Shown in pieces: positions 17,313-26,959 of a stretch of 64,000 nt of DNA. The notes beneath the pieces are model-generated. The model was given only the letters and a program-made list of their open reading frames with translations, had not been told where the DNA came from and searched no databases. Source of the DNA: Dehalococcoidia bacterium UBA7891 (GTDB lineage Bacteria; Chloroflexota; Dehalococcoidia; Lucifugimonadales; UBA826). The translations under genes and the position numbers were made by a program. The DNA lies in contig DLRJ01000062.1 in the NCBI GenBank assembly GCA_002500485.1, forward strand, positions 1-64,000. The letters run 5' to 3'. The stretch's first letter is position 1, and each line of letters starts with the position of its first letter.

Positions 17313-18518
17313 ATGATGACTCAACATAAAATAAATACACATCTGACTGACGTAATTGCTAAGGCTTCAGAGATTTCTGAAATTACTGATGAAGAGGCAC
17401 TTTTACTTTCTCGCTACTCAGAAGATCATCTGGGTGATTTGTGTGGTGCTGCAGCAAAGATTAGAAATCATGGAAAAGGGACAACGGTTACTTTTTCCCC
17501 AAAAGTTTTTATCCCTCTGACCAGGTTATGCCGCGATTACTGCGGATACTGCACGTTTAGAATAGACCCAGACCAAGCGCAAAGTCTTTACATGAGTGCA
17601 GTAGAGGTGCTTGATGTGGCCAAACAAGGGGAAAATCTAGGCTGTACCGAAGCATTATTTACCCTCGGAGAAAGGCCAGAACAGAAGTACCCGGAAGCGA
17701 AGGAATGGCTTTCAAATAATGGTTATGACAGTACTCTTGATTATCTGGGTGCCATGACTGAACTTGTAGTTAAAGAGACCAGGCTTTTGCCTCACGCGAA
17801 TCCCGGTACCATGACTCACAGAGAGCTAAATGTTTTAAAAGACTCTAATCCCTCTACTGGCATAATGCTGGAAAGTACCAGCGAACTTTTATATCAAAAA
17901 GGCGGACCTCATGAATTTGCCCCTAGTAAAAGACCTATTGTTAGATTGAAGACAATTTCAATAGCAGGTGAATTAAGAATTCCATTCACTACCGGCCTTC
18001 TTATTGGGATAGGTGAAACGATGTTGGACAGAATAGAATCCCTACTGGAAATCAGAAGCCTACACCGAAAATATAATCATATACAGGAAACAATAATTCA
18101 GAACTTCAGGGCAAAACCTGAGACCCCCATGGCAGAATCTCCAGATGCTGAAACACAAGAAATGCTCTGGACGGTCGCTGCGGCTCGTATTATTTTGGGG
18201 CCTCAAGCTAATATACAAGTGCCGCCAAACCTCAGTTCCGAGAATTACGAGATGTATTTGGCTGCAGGTATAAATGATTGGGGTGGTGTTTCTCCTTTGA
18301 CAATCGATTATGTTAATCCCGAAGCACCCTGGCCTCTCATAACCAATTTGAAATCAAAAACAGAGTCAGCGGGATTTGAATTGCGACCAAGGTTAGCTGT
18401 ATACCCAGAGTACTTTCTTGATACTACTGAATACTTACCGGTAGACTTGTTGACGAAGGTACGAGAATTGGCTGATGATGAAGGATATGTAAAGGAAGGT
18501 ATTAACAGATATGTCTGA
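17313..18518 (+). CDS. cofG: 7,8-didemethyl-8-hydroxy-5-deazariboflavin synthase subunit CofG
   Basis: This radical SAM protein has the CX3CX2C cluster motif at C73, C77 and C80 (TRLCRDYCGYCTFR). Other conserved blocks are EALFTLGERPE, NPGTMTHREL, GIMLESTSELL and the C-terminal WGGVSPLTIDYVNPE. CofG works with CofH to build FO, the deazaflavin head of coenzyme F420, from 5-amino-6-ribitylaminouracil and tyrosine. The two genes overlap by 8 bases. In actinobacteria the two enzymes are fused as FbiC; here they are separate. The F420 side-chain genes (cofD, cofE types) are not in the window. Confidence 0.92.
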   Translation: MMTQHKINTHLTDVIAKASEISEITDEEALLLSRYSEDHLGDLCGAAAKIRNHGKGTTVTFSPKVFIPLTRLCRDYCGYCTFRIDPDQAQSLYMSAVEVLDVAKQGENLGCTEALFTLGERPEQKYPEAKEWLSNNGYDSTLDYLGAMTELVVKETRLLPHANPGTMTHRELNVLKDSNPSTGIMLESTSELLYQKGGPHEFAPSKRPIVRLKTISIAGELRIPFTTGLLIGIGETMLDRIESLLEIRSLHRKYNHIQETIIQNFRAKPETPMAESPDAETQEMLWTVAAARIILGPQANIQVPPNLSSENYEMYLAAGINDWGGVSPLTIDYVNPEAPWPLITNLKSKTESAGFELRPRLAVYPEYFLDTTEYLPVDLLTKVRELADDEGYVKEGINRYV

Positions 18519-19821
18519 TATTGAGGCACATGACATGGACATGGATTTTTCGGGCCTGCTGGGGTCAATAGATCCAGATATTTCCCGCGTCTTACGTGCG
18601 GCTATTTCTGGTGAAGATATTTCAGCATCGGACGCCTGCCTGCTTCTGGATTCTAATGGGTTAGAGTACAACGCTACCGTGTTGGTTGCCGATGTTTTGC
18701 GTAGAAGGACTGTGGGAGATGTCGTCACATATGTTGTAAATAGAAACATTAATTTTACTAATGTATGTATAAAGAGATGTGGATTTTGCGCATTTAGCAG
18801 AGATTTCAGAGAAGAACAAGGTTATCTATTACCAGTGGAGGAAATAGTCCGTCGCTCGAAAGAAGCGTGGGATTATGGGGCTACTGAGGTATGTGTACAG
18901 GCAGGCCTACCACCTCAAATGGAAGGCGATTTATACATTCGACTATGTGAGGCGATAAAAGCTGAACTTCCTGATATTCACATCCATGGATTTTCCCCAG
19001 AAGAGGTTCTTTATGGATCAATCCGATCCAAGACATCTATAAGGCAACACCTTAGTGATTTGAAAGACGCAGGTGTTGGAAGTTTACCCGGCACCTCAGC
19101 AGAGATATTGGATCAGGCCTTGAGGGATAAAATATCACCGGGTCGTATAACTAAAGATCAATGGATCGAGGTCATAACCACAGCCCATGATCTGGGCATA
19201 CAAACTACATCTACTGTGATGTTTGGGCACGTCGAGACAAATCTGCAAATTGCTGAACATATCGATATTATTCGGAACATACAGATGGAAACGGGTGGGT
19301 TCACAGAATTCGTACCATTGAGTTTTGTGAATTCTGAGGCCCCTATGTTTCTTAAAGGGCTAATCCCTAATGTTAGGACTGGACCCACCGGTATGGATGT
19401 GGTGAAGGTTCATGCTGTTGCGAGGATTATGTTGAATAATTGGATACCAAACATTCAGGCCTCTTGGGTTAAAGAGGGAGACAGAATCTCTCAATTACTT
19501 CTTACCGCAGGGGTAAATGATTTAGGTGGCACTTTGATTAACGAAAGTATTTCTACATCCGCAGGGGCGCAACATGGCCAGCTGATGAAGCCTTCACAGT
19601 TCAGAGATATGATACGGGATGCAGGAAGGTTGCCGGCAGAAAGATTCACAAATTATAGTTTGAGAAAGGTATATGATAAATCGGATAACGAGAAAGACCC
19701 ATTAGATCTATTGGAAGATAACGTAGAGGAAATATTTGGCTCGTACAATAAACTTATTGGGATGGAAAATTTCCGATTCGAACACCCACGTAAGGCCGCA
19801 GAAAGGACTGCTAGTGTATGA
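18511..19821 (+). CDS. cofH: 5-amino-6-(D-ribitylamino)uracil-L-tyrosine 4-hydroxyphenyl transferase CofH
   Basis: The radical SAM cluster motif is at C86, C90 and C93 (NVCIKRCGFCAF), within the CofH/MqnC-like pattern. YGATEVCVQAGLPP, HGFSPEEVLYG, LPGTSAEIL, TTSTVMFGHVET and the late GAQHGQ block separate it from MqnC. CofH joins the hydroxybenzyl part of tyrosine to the ribitylaminouracil, and CofG then cyclises the product to FO. GGAAGG precedes the ATG, inside the end of cofG, so translation is probably coupled. It ends 17 bases from the convergent msrA gene. Confidence 0.92.
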   Translation: MSDIEAHDMDMDFSGLLGSIDPDISRVLRAAISGEDISASDACLLLDSNGLEYNATVLVADVLRRRTVGDVVTYVVNRNINFTNVCIKRCGFCAFSRDFREEQGYLLPVEEIVRRSKEAWDYGATEVCVQAGLPPQMEGDLYIRLCEAIKAELPDIHIHGFSPEEVLYGSIRSKTSIRQHLSDLKDAGVGSLPGTSAEILDQALRDKISPGRITKDQWIEVITTAHDLGIQTTSTVMFGHVETNLQIAEHIDIIRNIQMETGGFTEFVPLSFVNSEAPMFLKGLIPNVRTGPTGMDVVKVHAVARIMLNNWIPNIQASWVKEGDRISQLLLTAGVNDLGGTLINESISTSAGAQHGQLMKPSQFRDMIRDAGRLPAERFTNYSLRKVYDKSDNEKDPLDLLEDNVEEIFGSYNKLIGMENFRFEHPRKAAERTASV

Positions 19822-19838
19822 CGAAAGGCTAATTTGAA

Positions 19839-20390
19839 TTAATGTGGTTGGGCAATTTTCAATAGATGTGCGTGCTTCTCTCTTAACTTCGTTACCTTCG
19901 GTGCGATTATGAACTGGCAGTAAGGTTGGTAAGGATTGTTTTTAAAGAATGATTGATGATAGTCCTCACCTTCATAGAATTTCGAGGCATGCGTCACTTC
20001 TGTAACGATTGGATCGGGAAATACCTTCTCCTCATTTAGATATTTTATTGCCTGTTCAGCGAATTGTTTCTGGGTTTCGTTGTGAAAGAAGATGGCAGAT
20101 CTGTATTGAGTCCCCACATCAGCCCCTTGCCTGTTTAGTGTCGTCGGATCATGGTAACTGAAGAATATTTCTAGGACAGTCTGATAATCAATTAAAGTTT
20201 GATCATAATAAACTTCAATTGCCTCTGCATGGTCTGTAGTACCTGTGCAAATTTCTTCATAGGATGGGTTCTCAACTGTTCCCCCTATGTAACCTGATAC
20301 TACCTGATTTACTCCTTCAACTAACTCGAAAACAGCCTCTATACACCAAAAGCATCCTGCTGCCAGTGTAGCTTTTTCTATTTGGCTCAT
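19839..20390 (-). CDS. msrA: Peptide-methionine (S)-S-oxide reductase MsrA
   Basis: The 183-residue protein carries the MsrA active site GCFWC (G12-C16, nucleophile C13), VSGYIGG, YEEICTG, HAEAIEVYYD, FFSYHDPTTLNRQG and DVGTQYRSAIFF. It repairs methionine-S-sulfoxide in oxidised proteins in the cytoplasm, using thioredoxin. The ATG at 20390 is preferred over a GTG at 20402, since AAGGTGG lies 8 bases before the ATG. It is a complete housekeeping gene of usual length. No msrB gene is adjacent. Confidence 0.95.
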   Translation of the reverse strand: MSQIEKATLAAGCFWCIEAVFELVEGVNQVVSGYIGGTVENPSYEEICTGTTDHAEAIEVYYDQTLIDYQTVLEIFFSYHDPTTLNRQGADVGTQYRSAIFFHNETQKQFAEQAIKYLNEEKVFPDPIVTEVTHASKFYEGEDYHQSFFKNNPYQPYCQFIIAPKVTKLREKHAHLLKIAQPH

Positions 20391-20536
20391 GCTTTTTACC
20401 ACCTTACGTCTATTTCGGACTAATTCACGTTTCTTCGATTGGGATTATACCCTTATGGTAAATGATATGTATTAGGTTAGAGATTCGTGTAGGATTCTCT
20501 GATGTTCAGTAACTGTGGAGTAGGTTCAATGGTTCT

Positions 20537-21754
20537 GTGAGGAAAATTTTAGAAAGGGCTTTTGATTCTCTAAACGTTCGAGGATTTCGCTTTATGTGGC
20601 TAGGAGACTTGGCTCTCTCAACTGCAGAATTTATGGAAATCCTGATCTTGTCTTGGTATATATTAGCGCAAACTGAGTCTCCTCTTGTTCTGGGGATTTT
20701 TGCCGCGCTTAGGTTTACTGGCACAGTGGTAGCGCCTTTTTTTGGGGTCATAGTTGATCGCATAGGAAGGCGCAGGATATACCTGTTTGCCCGAATTTCA
20801 TTTGTCATATTATCTTCGTCAATATTTTTATTAACCGTGTTTAATTTTCTAAGCGTAGCAGCGGTTTTAATCATCGCAGCCCTTGTCGGGCTTTCCCGTT
20901 CCTTGGATATGATTGTCAGACAGTCTGTGCTTCCAGTTATCGTTTCTCCGCCTCAATTGCAAAACGGTGTCGCTCTCTTAAGGACCGGAAGGGATATGAC
21001 ACAAATCGTTGGCCCGGTTTTCGGAGGGTTTTTGTTGGAGTCTGTAGGTGTAGGTAGAAGCTATCTTTTTATTATTGTTTTGCACTTATTATCTTTGCTC
21101 TTTGTGTTCTTGATCCCTGGAGTACCCAATACTGCTATAAAAACTGCCCAATCTATGTTTGAAAACTTAAAAGGGGGATTTTCTTATGTCAAAATAAACC
21201 CGTTTTTGTTTGGTCTGCTTGCTGTTGCGTTTACTGTTAACTTAACGGCATTTCCATTAAACAACACACTCCTGGCAGTGATAGCCAGGCAGGTGATGAA
21301 TATCGATGCAGCGGGCTTAGGGTGGTTGATGGGTACATACTCTGCTGGAGCCTTACTTGGTTCATTGCTTATTGGTTATTTTTCTAATATGGATAGAGCA
21401 GGATGGGCAATGATAGTCGGTTCAATATTATGGCATATAGGTATTCTAATCATGGCTTATATGCAATGGTTCTACGTATCTTTGCCAGTTTTATTTTTTG
21501 TCGGCATATCACAGTCTTTTGCAATGGTCACGATGGCTATGATGTTGTTGAAATACACTTCAGCAGAAATGCGGGGTCGGGTTCTCGGCCTTCGCCAATT
21601 AGCTGTTTACGGTTTGCCTGTAGGGGTGTTGATTTCTGGATTTATTGCGGAAAATAGCAATGCATCACTTGCCTTAATTTTCAATGGGTTACTTGGTTTG
21701 TTTATACTGGTACTCGCCATTTTTAAATGGCCTGAGATGTTGCATAGAAGGTAG
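20537..21754 (+). CDS. MFS transporter (EntS/MefA-like MFS_3 group)
   Basis: The 405-residue protein has about 12 hydrophobic helices. It begins with the FRFMWLGDLALS segment, and the loop between helices 2 and 3 carries GVIVDRIGRRRIY, the MFS signature. A second-half signature-like loop is SAEMRGRVLGLRQLA. The group includes exporters of siderophores, macrolides and other small molecules; the substrate here is unknown. The start is GTG at 20537, because an ATG at 20529 in another frame stops after three codons. The DinB-like and luciferase-like genes follow with short gaps, suggesting one operon to 24424. Confidence 0.8.
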   Translation: MRKILERAFDSLNVRGFRFMWLGDLALSTAEFMEILILSWYILAQTESPLVLGIFAALRFTGTVVAPFFGVIVDRIGRRRIYLFARISFVILSSSIFLLTVFNFLSVAAVLIIAALVGLSRSLDMIVRQSVLPVIVSPPQLQNGVALLRTGRDMTQIVGPVFGGFLLESVGVGRSYLFIIVLHLLSLLFVFLIPGVPNTAIKTAQSMFENLKGGFSYVKINPFLFGLLAVAFTVNLTAFPLNNTLLAVIARQVMNIDAAGLGWLMGTYSAGALLGSLLIGYFSNMDRAGWAMIVGSILWHIGILIMAYMQWFYVSLPVLFFVGISQSFAMVTMAMMLLKYTSAEMRGRVLGLRQLAVYGLPVGVLISGFIAENSNASLALIFNGLLGLFILVLAIFKWPEMLHRR

Positions 21755-21775
21755 TCGCTTAGAGGATTAAAGATA

Positions 21776-22294
21776 ATGACCCCAGAAGAACAAAGAGTCA
21801 GAGAGTATCTAATTTCGCAAGGAGAAAAATATCCCTTTAAACAGTTATGGACCAGAGTTATAGCGGCTCGCTTGGAATTGATAAAGGAAGTGTCAGATGT
21901 GACTCAAAGTCAGGCAGACTTTTCTTTTCATAAAGATGAATGGGCTATTTCAGAGATATTGGAACACGTAATTAATAGTACAAGTAGAGTGACAGATCTT
22001 ATTTCAGATCTCACGAGTGGAGGTATAGGGGATTCCTCGGGTATAGATCCCCCAAGAGAGCTTTCTCACTCCAACATTGATGAATTGCGCGGACAAATTC
22101 TGGAAGGGGCATTTAAATGGACTGCTATGACAGATAATCTGCCAGATACTCCCAATATGGAAAACAATTCAGATCACGGTTTTTTTGGCGATTTGCATGC
22201 TGGAGGTTGGTACATGTTTCAAAGAGTTCATGATTTAGATCATTTGAACCAAATAAGAAACAATAAATCTCACGCTGATTATCCAAATAATTAG
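21776..22294 (+). CDS. DinB-superfamily protein
   Basis: The 172-residue protein is predicted to be a four-helix bundle with DinB-type features: an FSFHKDEWAISEILEHVINS segment with a His that can bind metal, and the C-terminal HDLDHLNQIRN segment with further histidines. DinB-like proteins are metal-dependent, often thiol transferases or hydrolases, and most have unknown substrates. AGAGGATTAA precedes the ATG. It is encoded 21 bases after the MFS gene and 25 bases before the first luciferase-like gene. Its position suggests a role with a small-molecule substrate, which I cannot name. Confidence 0.65.
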   Translation: MTPEEQRVREYLISQGEKYPFKQLWTRVIAARLELIKEVSDVTQSQADFSFHKDEWAISEILEHVINSTSRVTDLISDLTSGGIGDSSGIDPPRELSHSNIDELRGQILEGAFKWTAMTDNLPDTPNMENNSDHGFFGDLHAGGWYMFQRVHDLDHLNQIRNNKSHADYPNN

Positions 22295-22319
22295 TGAATA
22301 AAGGTGATAGACAGATAAC

Positions 22320-23378
22320 ATGAAAATAGCAGTACGATCATTTAGTGGTGTTAGGTCTGACTTATCTTGGTCTGATCCTTCGGATTGGAATCAAATAGCA
22401 GATTTTGCAAAGGAAGCTGAATCTTTAGGGGCTGATTCGATATGGACCTCCGAAGCTTGGGGGACCGACGCGATCACCCCTCTGGCTTATTTGGCTGCTT
22501 CCACAACAAAGATACGGTTGGGTACGGGGATTGTTCAGGTCGGTAGTCGGACCCCAGGTAATTTGGTAATGACTAGCTTGACTTTGCAATCTATGTCGGG
22601 TGGTAGATTTATTCTTGGGCTGGGTACTAGTGGGCCACAAGTTATAGAAGGATTTCACGGCGTGACTTTTGGCAATCCTGTACTAAGAACGAAGGAACTA
22701 TTGGAAATTATCAAAATGGGTGTGTCCGGGGAAAAGCTCCAGTATCAAGGAAAATACTATCAATTACCCTTGGATGGCGGAGAAGGTAAGTCCATAAGAA
22801 CCAGCGCTAAAACTTGGCATGTTCCAGTATATGTGGCTTCTCTTGGTCCTAGCAATTTAGAAATGACTGGTGAAAAGGCCGATGGATGGATAGGAGGTTG
22901 TTTTATCCCAGAAACAGGAAACGTTTTTCTGGATAAAATCAAAGAAGGGCTCTTTCGTTCTGGTAGAAGTATTGAAGACATAGATATATTGATACCAGTT
23001 TCCTTAGATTTCACCGATGACGTTGAAGAAACAGCAAAAAGACATGCTCGTGGATATGGATTTACCTTTGGGGCAATGGGGTCAGTGAAGAACAATTTTT
23101 ACAAGAATGCGTATGCAAGACAAGGTTATGGCGAGATTGTAGATGTTGTCCAAAAATTGTGGGTTGAAGGGAGAAGAGAAGAGGCTCGAGATATGGTACC
23201 TAATGAGCTTGCTTTGAAATCCAATTTAATTGGAACAGATAAAATGATTAAGGAAAGACTTTTACTCTATAAGAATCTGGGTGTTAGTACTCTTAAAGTT
23301 GATTTACCTGGTGACGATATTGCTAGTAAAAGCGATGCTTTAGGAAGGCTAATGGATCTTGTTTCTGATTTGGATTAA
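22320..23378 (+). CDS. LLM-class (F420-dependent type) oxidoreductase
   Basis: The 352-residue protein has the luciferase-like TIM barrel with AESLGADSIWTSEAWGTDA, KIRLGTGIVQVGSRTP, LQSMSGGRFILGLGTSGP and VYVASLGPSNLEMTGEKADGWIGG. The GTGIVQV strand and the absence of FMN-type landmarks place it with F420-dependent enzymes such as Mer or F420-dependent glucose-6-phosphate dehydrogenase relatives. It would move hydride between F420 and an organic substrate that is not identified. It lies close to cofG and cofH, which supports F420 use, and shares an operon with a second LLM gene 5 bases downstream. Confidence 0.8.
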   Translation: MKIAVRSFSGVRSDLSWSDPSDWNQIADFAKEAESLGADSIWTSEAWGTDAITPLAYLAASTTKIRLGTGIVQVGSRTPGNLVMTSLTLQSMSGGRFILGLGTSGPQVIEGFHGVTFGNPVLRTKELLEIIKMGVSGEKLQYQGKYYQLPLDGGEGKSIRTSAKTWHVPVYVASLGPSNLEMTGEKADGWIGGCFIPETGNVFLDKIKEGLFRSGRSIEDIDILIPVSLDFTDDVEETAKRHARGYGFTFGAMGSVKNNFYKNAYARQGYGEIVDVVQKLWVEGRREEARDMVPNELALKSNLIGTDKMIKERLLLYKNLGVSTLKVDLPGDDIASKSDALGRLMDLVSDLD

Positions 23379-23383
23379 CAGAT

Positions 23384-24424
23384 ATGAGGCTAGCACTTTT
23401 CACACATATGTCGTGGCCAGAGGGAGTGAATCAGACTTCGGTGTTTCATGATTCAGTTGAACAGGTTAAGTTAGCTGAATCTATGGGATACCACGGAGCA
23501 TGGTTCGCAGAACATCACTTCACTAGATACAGTATGGGTTCTTCTGTGTTGCTAATGCTTGGGCATTTGGCGGCAGTGACAGAGAAAATACGTTTGGGGA
23601 CCGCAGTAATTGTTCCAAACTTGCATAATCCTATCAGGATTGCTGAGGACTCAGCCCTTGTAGATCTCCTAAGCCGAGGACGTCTAGATGTTGGGTTCGG
23701 AAGAGGTACATATGGTTATGAATATGGTGGTTTTGGAGTTCCCGCGGAAGATAGCCAATCTAGGTTTAGAGAAACCGTCCTAGCAGTACGGGATTTATGG
23801 TGTGATAAAGATGTAAGTGTCGACAGCCCTTTTTTTTCTGTTCGCAATGTGGATTTGGTTCCATCTGTTGTTCAGTCACCTCATCCTCCTATATATATAG
23901 CTGCAACGAGGTCTGAAGAGACCTTGGATTTTATGATTTCAAACCAGTTTCTTTTATGTATAGCGGTTGTTCAAGATACAGATGCTGCGCTTGCTTTGGT
24001 AGAAAAATATAGAAGATTATGTCACCTGAAGGATCAATCGGATCATATGGATGAAGTGCCGTTTTTTCGGTATGTTCATGTGGCTGATACGGAGAGAAAG
24101 GCTCTTGATAACACCAAAAAACATGTAGATTGGATACAGGATATTATGCAATGGCGTAGGAACTTAGTGGGTACTACTGAGGTTCATTTACCCATAAAAA
24201 AATGGAGGAATGAGCGAGATGAGTTACCACCAGATAACCGCTATATCTCTGGGAAAAGAGCATTTATAGGAACACCTGAGGCTGTCGCTGAAAAAATCAT
24301 TTCTCTAAAAGATCACGGAATTTCGTATTTCGGATGCAATTTTGCGATGGGAGGACTCCCTCAGGAAGAGGTAATTAAGTCAATGAAATTGTTCGAAAAG
24401 AAAGTGATACCTTTAATTTCATGA
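23384..24424 (+). CDS. LLM-class flavin-dependent oxidoreductase (luciferase/alkanal monooxygenase-like)
   Basis: The 346-residue protein has the bacterial-luciferase pattern: KLAESMGYHGAWFAEHHF near residue 30-45, KIRLGTAVIVPNLHNPIRIAED, LLSRGRLDVGFGRG, and YGGFGVPAEDSQSRF. Proteins like this use FMN and oxygen, or reduced F420, to oxidise organic compounds. It differs from its neighbour in the AEHHF motif, which is typical of the FMN branch. The substrate is unknown. It begins 5 bases after the first LLM gene and ends 7 bases before the convergent oxaloacetate decarboxylase-like gene. Confidence 0.8.
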   Translation: MRLALFTHMSWPEGVNQTSVFHDSVEQVKLAESMGYHGAWFAEHHFTRYSMGSSVLLMLGHLAAVTEKIRLGTAVIVPNLHNPIRIAEDSALVDLLSRGRLDVGFGRGTYGYEYGGFGVPAEDSQSRFRETVLAVRDLWCDKDVSVDSPFFSVRNVDLVPSVVQSPHPPIYIAATRSEETLDFMISNQFLLCIAVVQDTDAALALVEKYRRLCHLKDQSDHMDEVPFFRYVHVADTERKALDNTKKHVDWIQDIMQWRRNLVGTTEVHLPIKKWRNERDELPPDNRYISGKRAFIGTPEAVAEKIISLKDHGISYFGCNFAMGGLPQEEVIKSMKLFEKKVIPLIS

Positions 24425-24431
24425 ATAATGA

Positions 24432-25292
24432 TTAGGATAGGAACTCTTTAAACCAGTCTTTAAATTGTTGGTCTTTAGTCACTTTGTCTATTAACTCACT
24501 ATCTAGCGCTGTTGTGCTGACTTCTGAAGGTTGTTTGCCTTCAATAAGAGCTTTCATTGTGTCTCTAGTTGCCTTTACAGCTGCCATAAAAGGTAGGTGT
24601 CCTTGGAGCGCTATCTTCACTCCCATTGATGAAAGATACTGGTCGTCGTTTATGTCCTTTGGTGTACCTCCCAGCATTATAGGTATCGCAATGGAATTCT
24701 TGACGGCTTCTAGTTGAGATCTGGTAGTTAACCCGGCAAAGAAAATCGCATCAACTCCGATGCTTTCATATGCCTTGGCCCTTTCAATAGCATCTTCCGT
24801 ACCTGTTACTTGGAATGCACTGGTTCTGCCAGCTATTACTAGACTTTGATCTTTTCTACCGGACAATGCCGCTTTCATTTTACCTATACCTTCTGGTAAA
24901 GATATTAACTCTGGCTCAGATTTCCCAAACTGCTTTGGGAGGACAGTATCTTCAATCGTGAGTGCAGCCACCCCCGCGTTTTCTAGTTCTTCCACTGTTC
25001 TTTTGACGTTAAGTGCGTTTCCGTACCCGTGGTCTGCATCTACCATTATTGGAAGGTCTGAGGCACGACATATTCTTCGTGCTTGCTCTGCAAATTCAGT
25101 AAGAGTTATTAGAATGTGGTCAGGGTCACCTAACACTACAGCCGAGGCGATCGAGCCGGCGAACATACCCACCTGATACTCTAAGTCTTCAGCAATCCGA
25201 GAAGATATGGCGTCAAACACTGATCCTGGATGCACGCATCGATTACCCGAGAGTATCTGTCTGAAGTGGTGCCGTTTTTGGCTATCAGTCAT
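24432..25292 (-). CDS. Isocitrate lyase/PEP mutase family protein, oxaloacetate-decarboxylase-like
   Basis: The 286-residue protein matches the PA4872 type of oxaloacetate decarboxylase in order and spacing: CVHPGSVFDAISSRIAEDL, MFAGSIASAVVLGDPD, LPIMVDADHGYGNALNVKRT, AALTIEDTVLPKQFG and AGRTSAF. The DADHGYGN Asp residues bind Mg. It lacks the cysteine loop of true isocitrate lyases. The likely reaction is oxaloacetate to pyruvate and CO2, but other 2-oxo-acid lyase substrates in this family are possible. GAGGAA precedes the ATG. It is transcribed away from the phosphodiesterase gene, with a 218-base gap. Confidence 0.75.
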   Translation of the reverse strand: MTDSQKRHHFRQILSGNRCVHPGSVFDAISSRIAEDLEYQVGMFAGSIASAVVLGDPDHILITLTEFAEQARRICRASDLPIMVDADHGYGNALNVKRTVEELENAGVAALTIEDTVLPKQFGKSEPELISLPEGIGKMKAALSGRKDQSLVIAGRTSAFQVTGTEDAIERAKAYESIGVDAIFFAGLTTRSQLEAVKNSIAIPIMLGGTPKDINDDQYLSSMGVKIALQGHLPFMAAVKATRDTMKALIEGKQPSEVSTTALDSELIDKVTKDQQFKDWFKEFLS

Positions 25293-25510
25293 TTCTTCCT
25301 CGTATGAACAGTATGAGTGCGATCGATTGTAGCAGACCTTGATTTTGATAGGTTAGTGATTGGATATGTTGACGACAAGAGGGGTCAAGGCTGGGTATAG
25401 TGGGAATAACATAGGGAGTGACAGGCGACCGATTTTAGGAGATCATCTGATGGGCTCAAGATAATAATTTCAAGGTTTTCTGATTAGCCGGAATTTTTAG
25501 AGGGAGAAAT

Positions 25511-26950
25511 ATGACTAAGATAATATTAGCTGTCTTCGATGGTTTGCAGCCCGCTCAAATAAATAGTGTGGATACACCTAACTTGTTCCGAGTATCCCAG
25601 AATGGTGCTTTTTTTGAAAACCATCATCCTGTTTTTCCGTCAGTTACTAGAGTAAACGCTGCATCAATGGTCACAGGCGTGAATCCTGGTAAACATTGGT
25701 TGGCTGGTAACTCTTTTGTAGCAAGAGATTATGATGATTCGAAGGTGATACTGGCCCTCAACGTTCAATTATCTGAGATTCGAAATGCTGGCTTGGAGGT
25801 GCTAGGTGTACCAACTTTGCAAGAAATCATTTCGGAAAAAAGTATGGAGTATGTCGCGATTGGTGTAGGCACCAGTGGAAATGCTTATGTGCATAACCCT
25901 CTTGCTGATGTTTATGGTGGAGCTACCATTCATCCTGAATTCACAATACCTCACAGATTGCATAAGGAACTTGAAGGCTTATTCGGTGGATGGCCAGAAG
26001 AACAATTACCTAACACTCCAAGATACAAAAAGGCAGTCGATATATTTATTGAGTATGTGTTGGGTAAAATCAATCCTGAAGTTGCCTTAATATGGTCTTC
26101 AGAGCCAGATAAATCACAGCATGCATCTGGTGTTGGAAGTGATGCTGCCCAGGCAGCACTGAGGCAGGCTGACGCAGAATTCGGCAGAATTATGGAGTAC
26201 ATCAGTACTTCGAGCCAACATCAGAATTCGGATTTAATGATTCTGTCCGATCATGGGTATTCAACTATTACGGAAGTGATAGATATTGAAACACTTCTGG
26301 AGTCTTCTAATTTGGCAGGTTCCGATGGTTGGCTCTTGGCACAAAATGGTGGTTGTGTGCTTTTTTATTTGAAAAATCAAGAAGATGTTTATTTGATTCC
26401 CGAGTTGGTTGAATGGCTTTCTGGTCAGGTATGGTGTGGAACCTTATGCGCTTCGGAACGTTTAGGAGAAGTAAAAGGTACTATTCCTTTGTCTTCTATT
26501 ATGAATGAAGGAAAAAGGTCTGCAGATATAATAATGTCTTTCCACTGGGACTCCTCTGATAACGTTGATGGATACGCAGGGCATGTGTTTTCAACTGGTG
26601 GTGCAAAAAATCTTGGACAGCACGGTTCCATCAGCCTACATGAGATGAACAATACTCTCATATGCAGTGGGCCTACATTTCTGGAAGGTGAAAAAATATT
26701 GTCACCTACTGGTAACACAGATATTCTGCCGACCATACTGTCAATATTGGGAGAAGAGCTCCCTGCTCATGTAGAAGGGAGAATATTAGAAGAAAGCTTC
26801 AAAGGATCTGATAACGAGATCATATCAGAAATGAAAATACATGAAGCTTCCTTAAGTACAGAATTCGGGACCTATTCGCAGGAAATCACAATATCAGCTG
26901 TTGGTCAGACTCAATATATCGAAGAAGGAAGATCTTGGTTAAAAAAGTGA
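25511..26950 (+). CDS. Alkaline-phosphatase-superfamily phosphodiesterase/nucleotide pyrophosphatase-like protein
   Basis: The 479-residue protein has the two-metal core of the superfamily: D10 in AVFDGLQ, T46 in FPSVTRVN as probable nucleophile, then SSEPDKSQHASG with Asp and His ligands, and ILSDHGYS with another Asp-His pair. A late GQHGS region completes the pattern. It resembles type I phosphodiesterases, which split phosphodiester or phosphonate monoesters. There is no signal peptide, unlike many periplasmic members. AGAGGGAG precedes the ATG. A small helical protein is encoded 9 bases downstream. The natural substrate cannot be stated. Confidence 0.8.
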   Translation: MTKIILAVFDGLQPAQINSVDTPNLFRVSQNGAFFENHHPVFPSVTRVNAASMVTGVNPGKHWLAGNSFVARDYDDSKVILALNVQLSEIRNAGLEVLGVPTLQEIISEKSMEYVAIGVGTSGNAYVHNPLADVYGGATIHPEFTIPHRLHKELEGLFGGWPEEQLPNTPRYKKAVDIFIEYVLGKINPEVALIWSSEPDKSQHASGVGSDAAQAALRQADAEFGRIMEYISTSSQHQNSDLMILSDHGYSTITEVIDIETLLESSNLAGSDGWLLAQNGGCVLFYLKNQEDVYLIPELVEWLSGQVWCGTLCASERLGEVKGTIPLSSIMNEGKRSADIIMSFHWDSSDNVDGYAGHVFSTGGAKNLGQHGSISLHEMNNTLICSGPTFLEGEKILSPTGNTDILPTILSILGEELPAHVEGRILEESFKGSDNEIISEMKIHEASLSTEFGTYSQEITISAVGQTQYIEEGRSWLKK

Positions 26951-26959
26951 GAAAAAATT

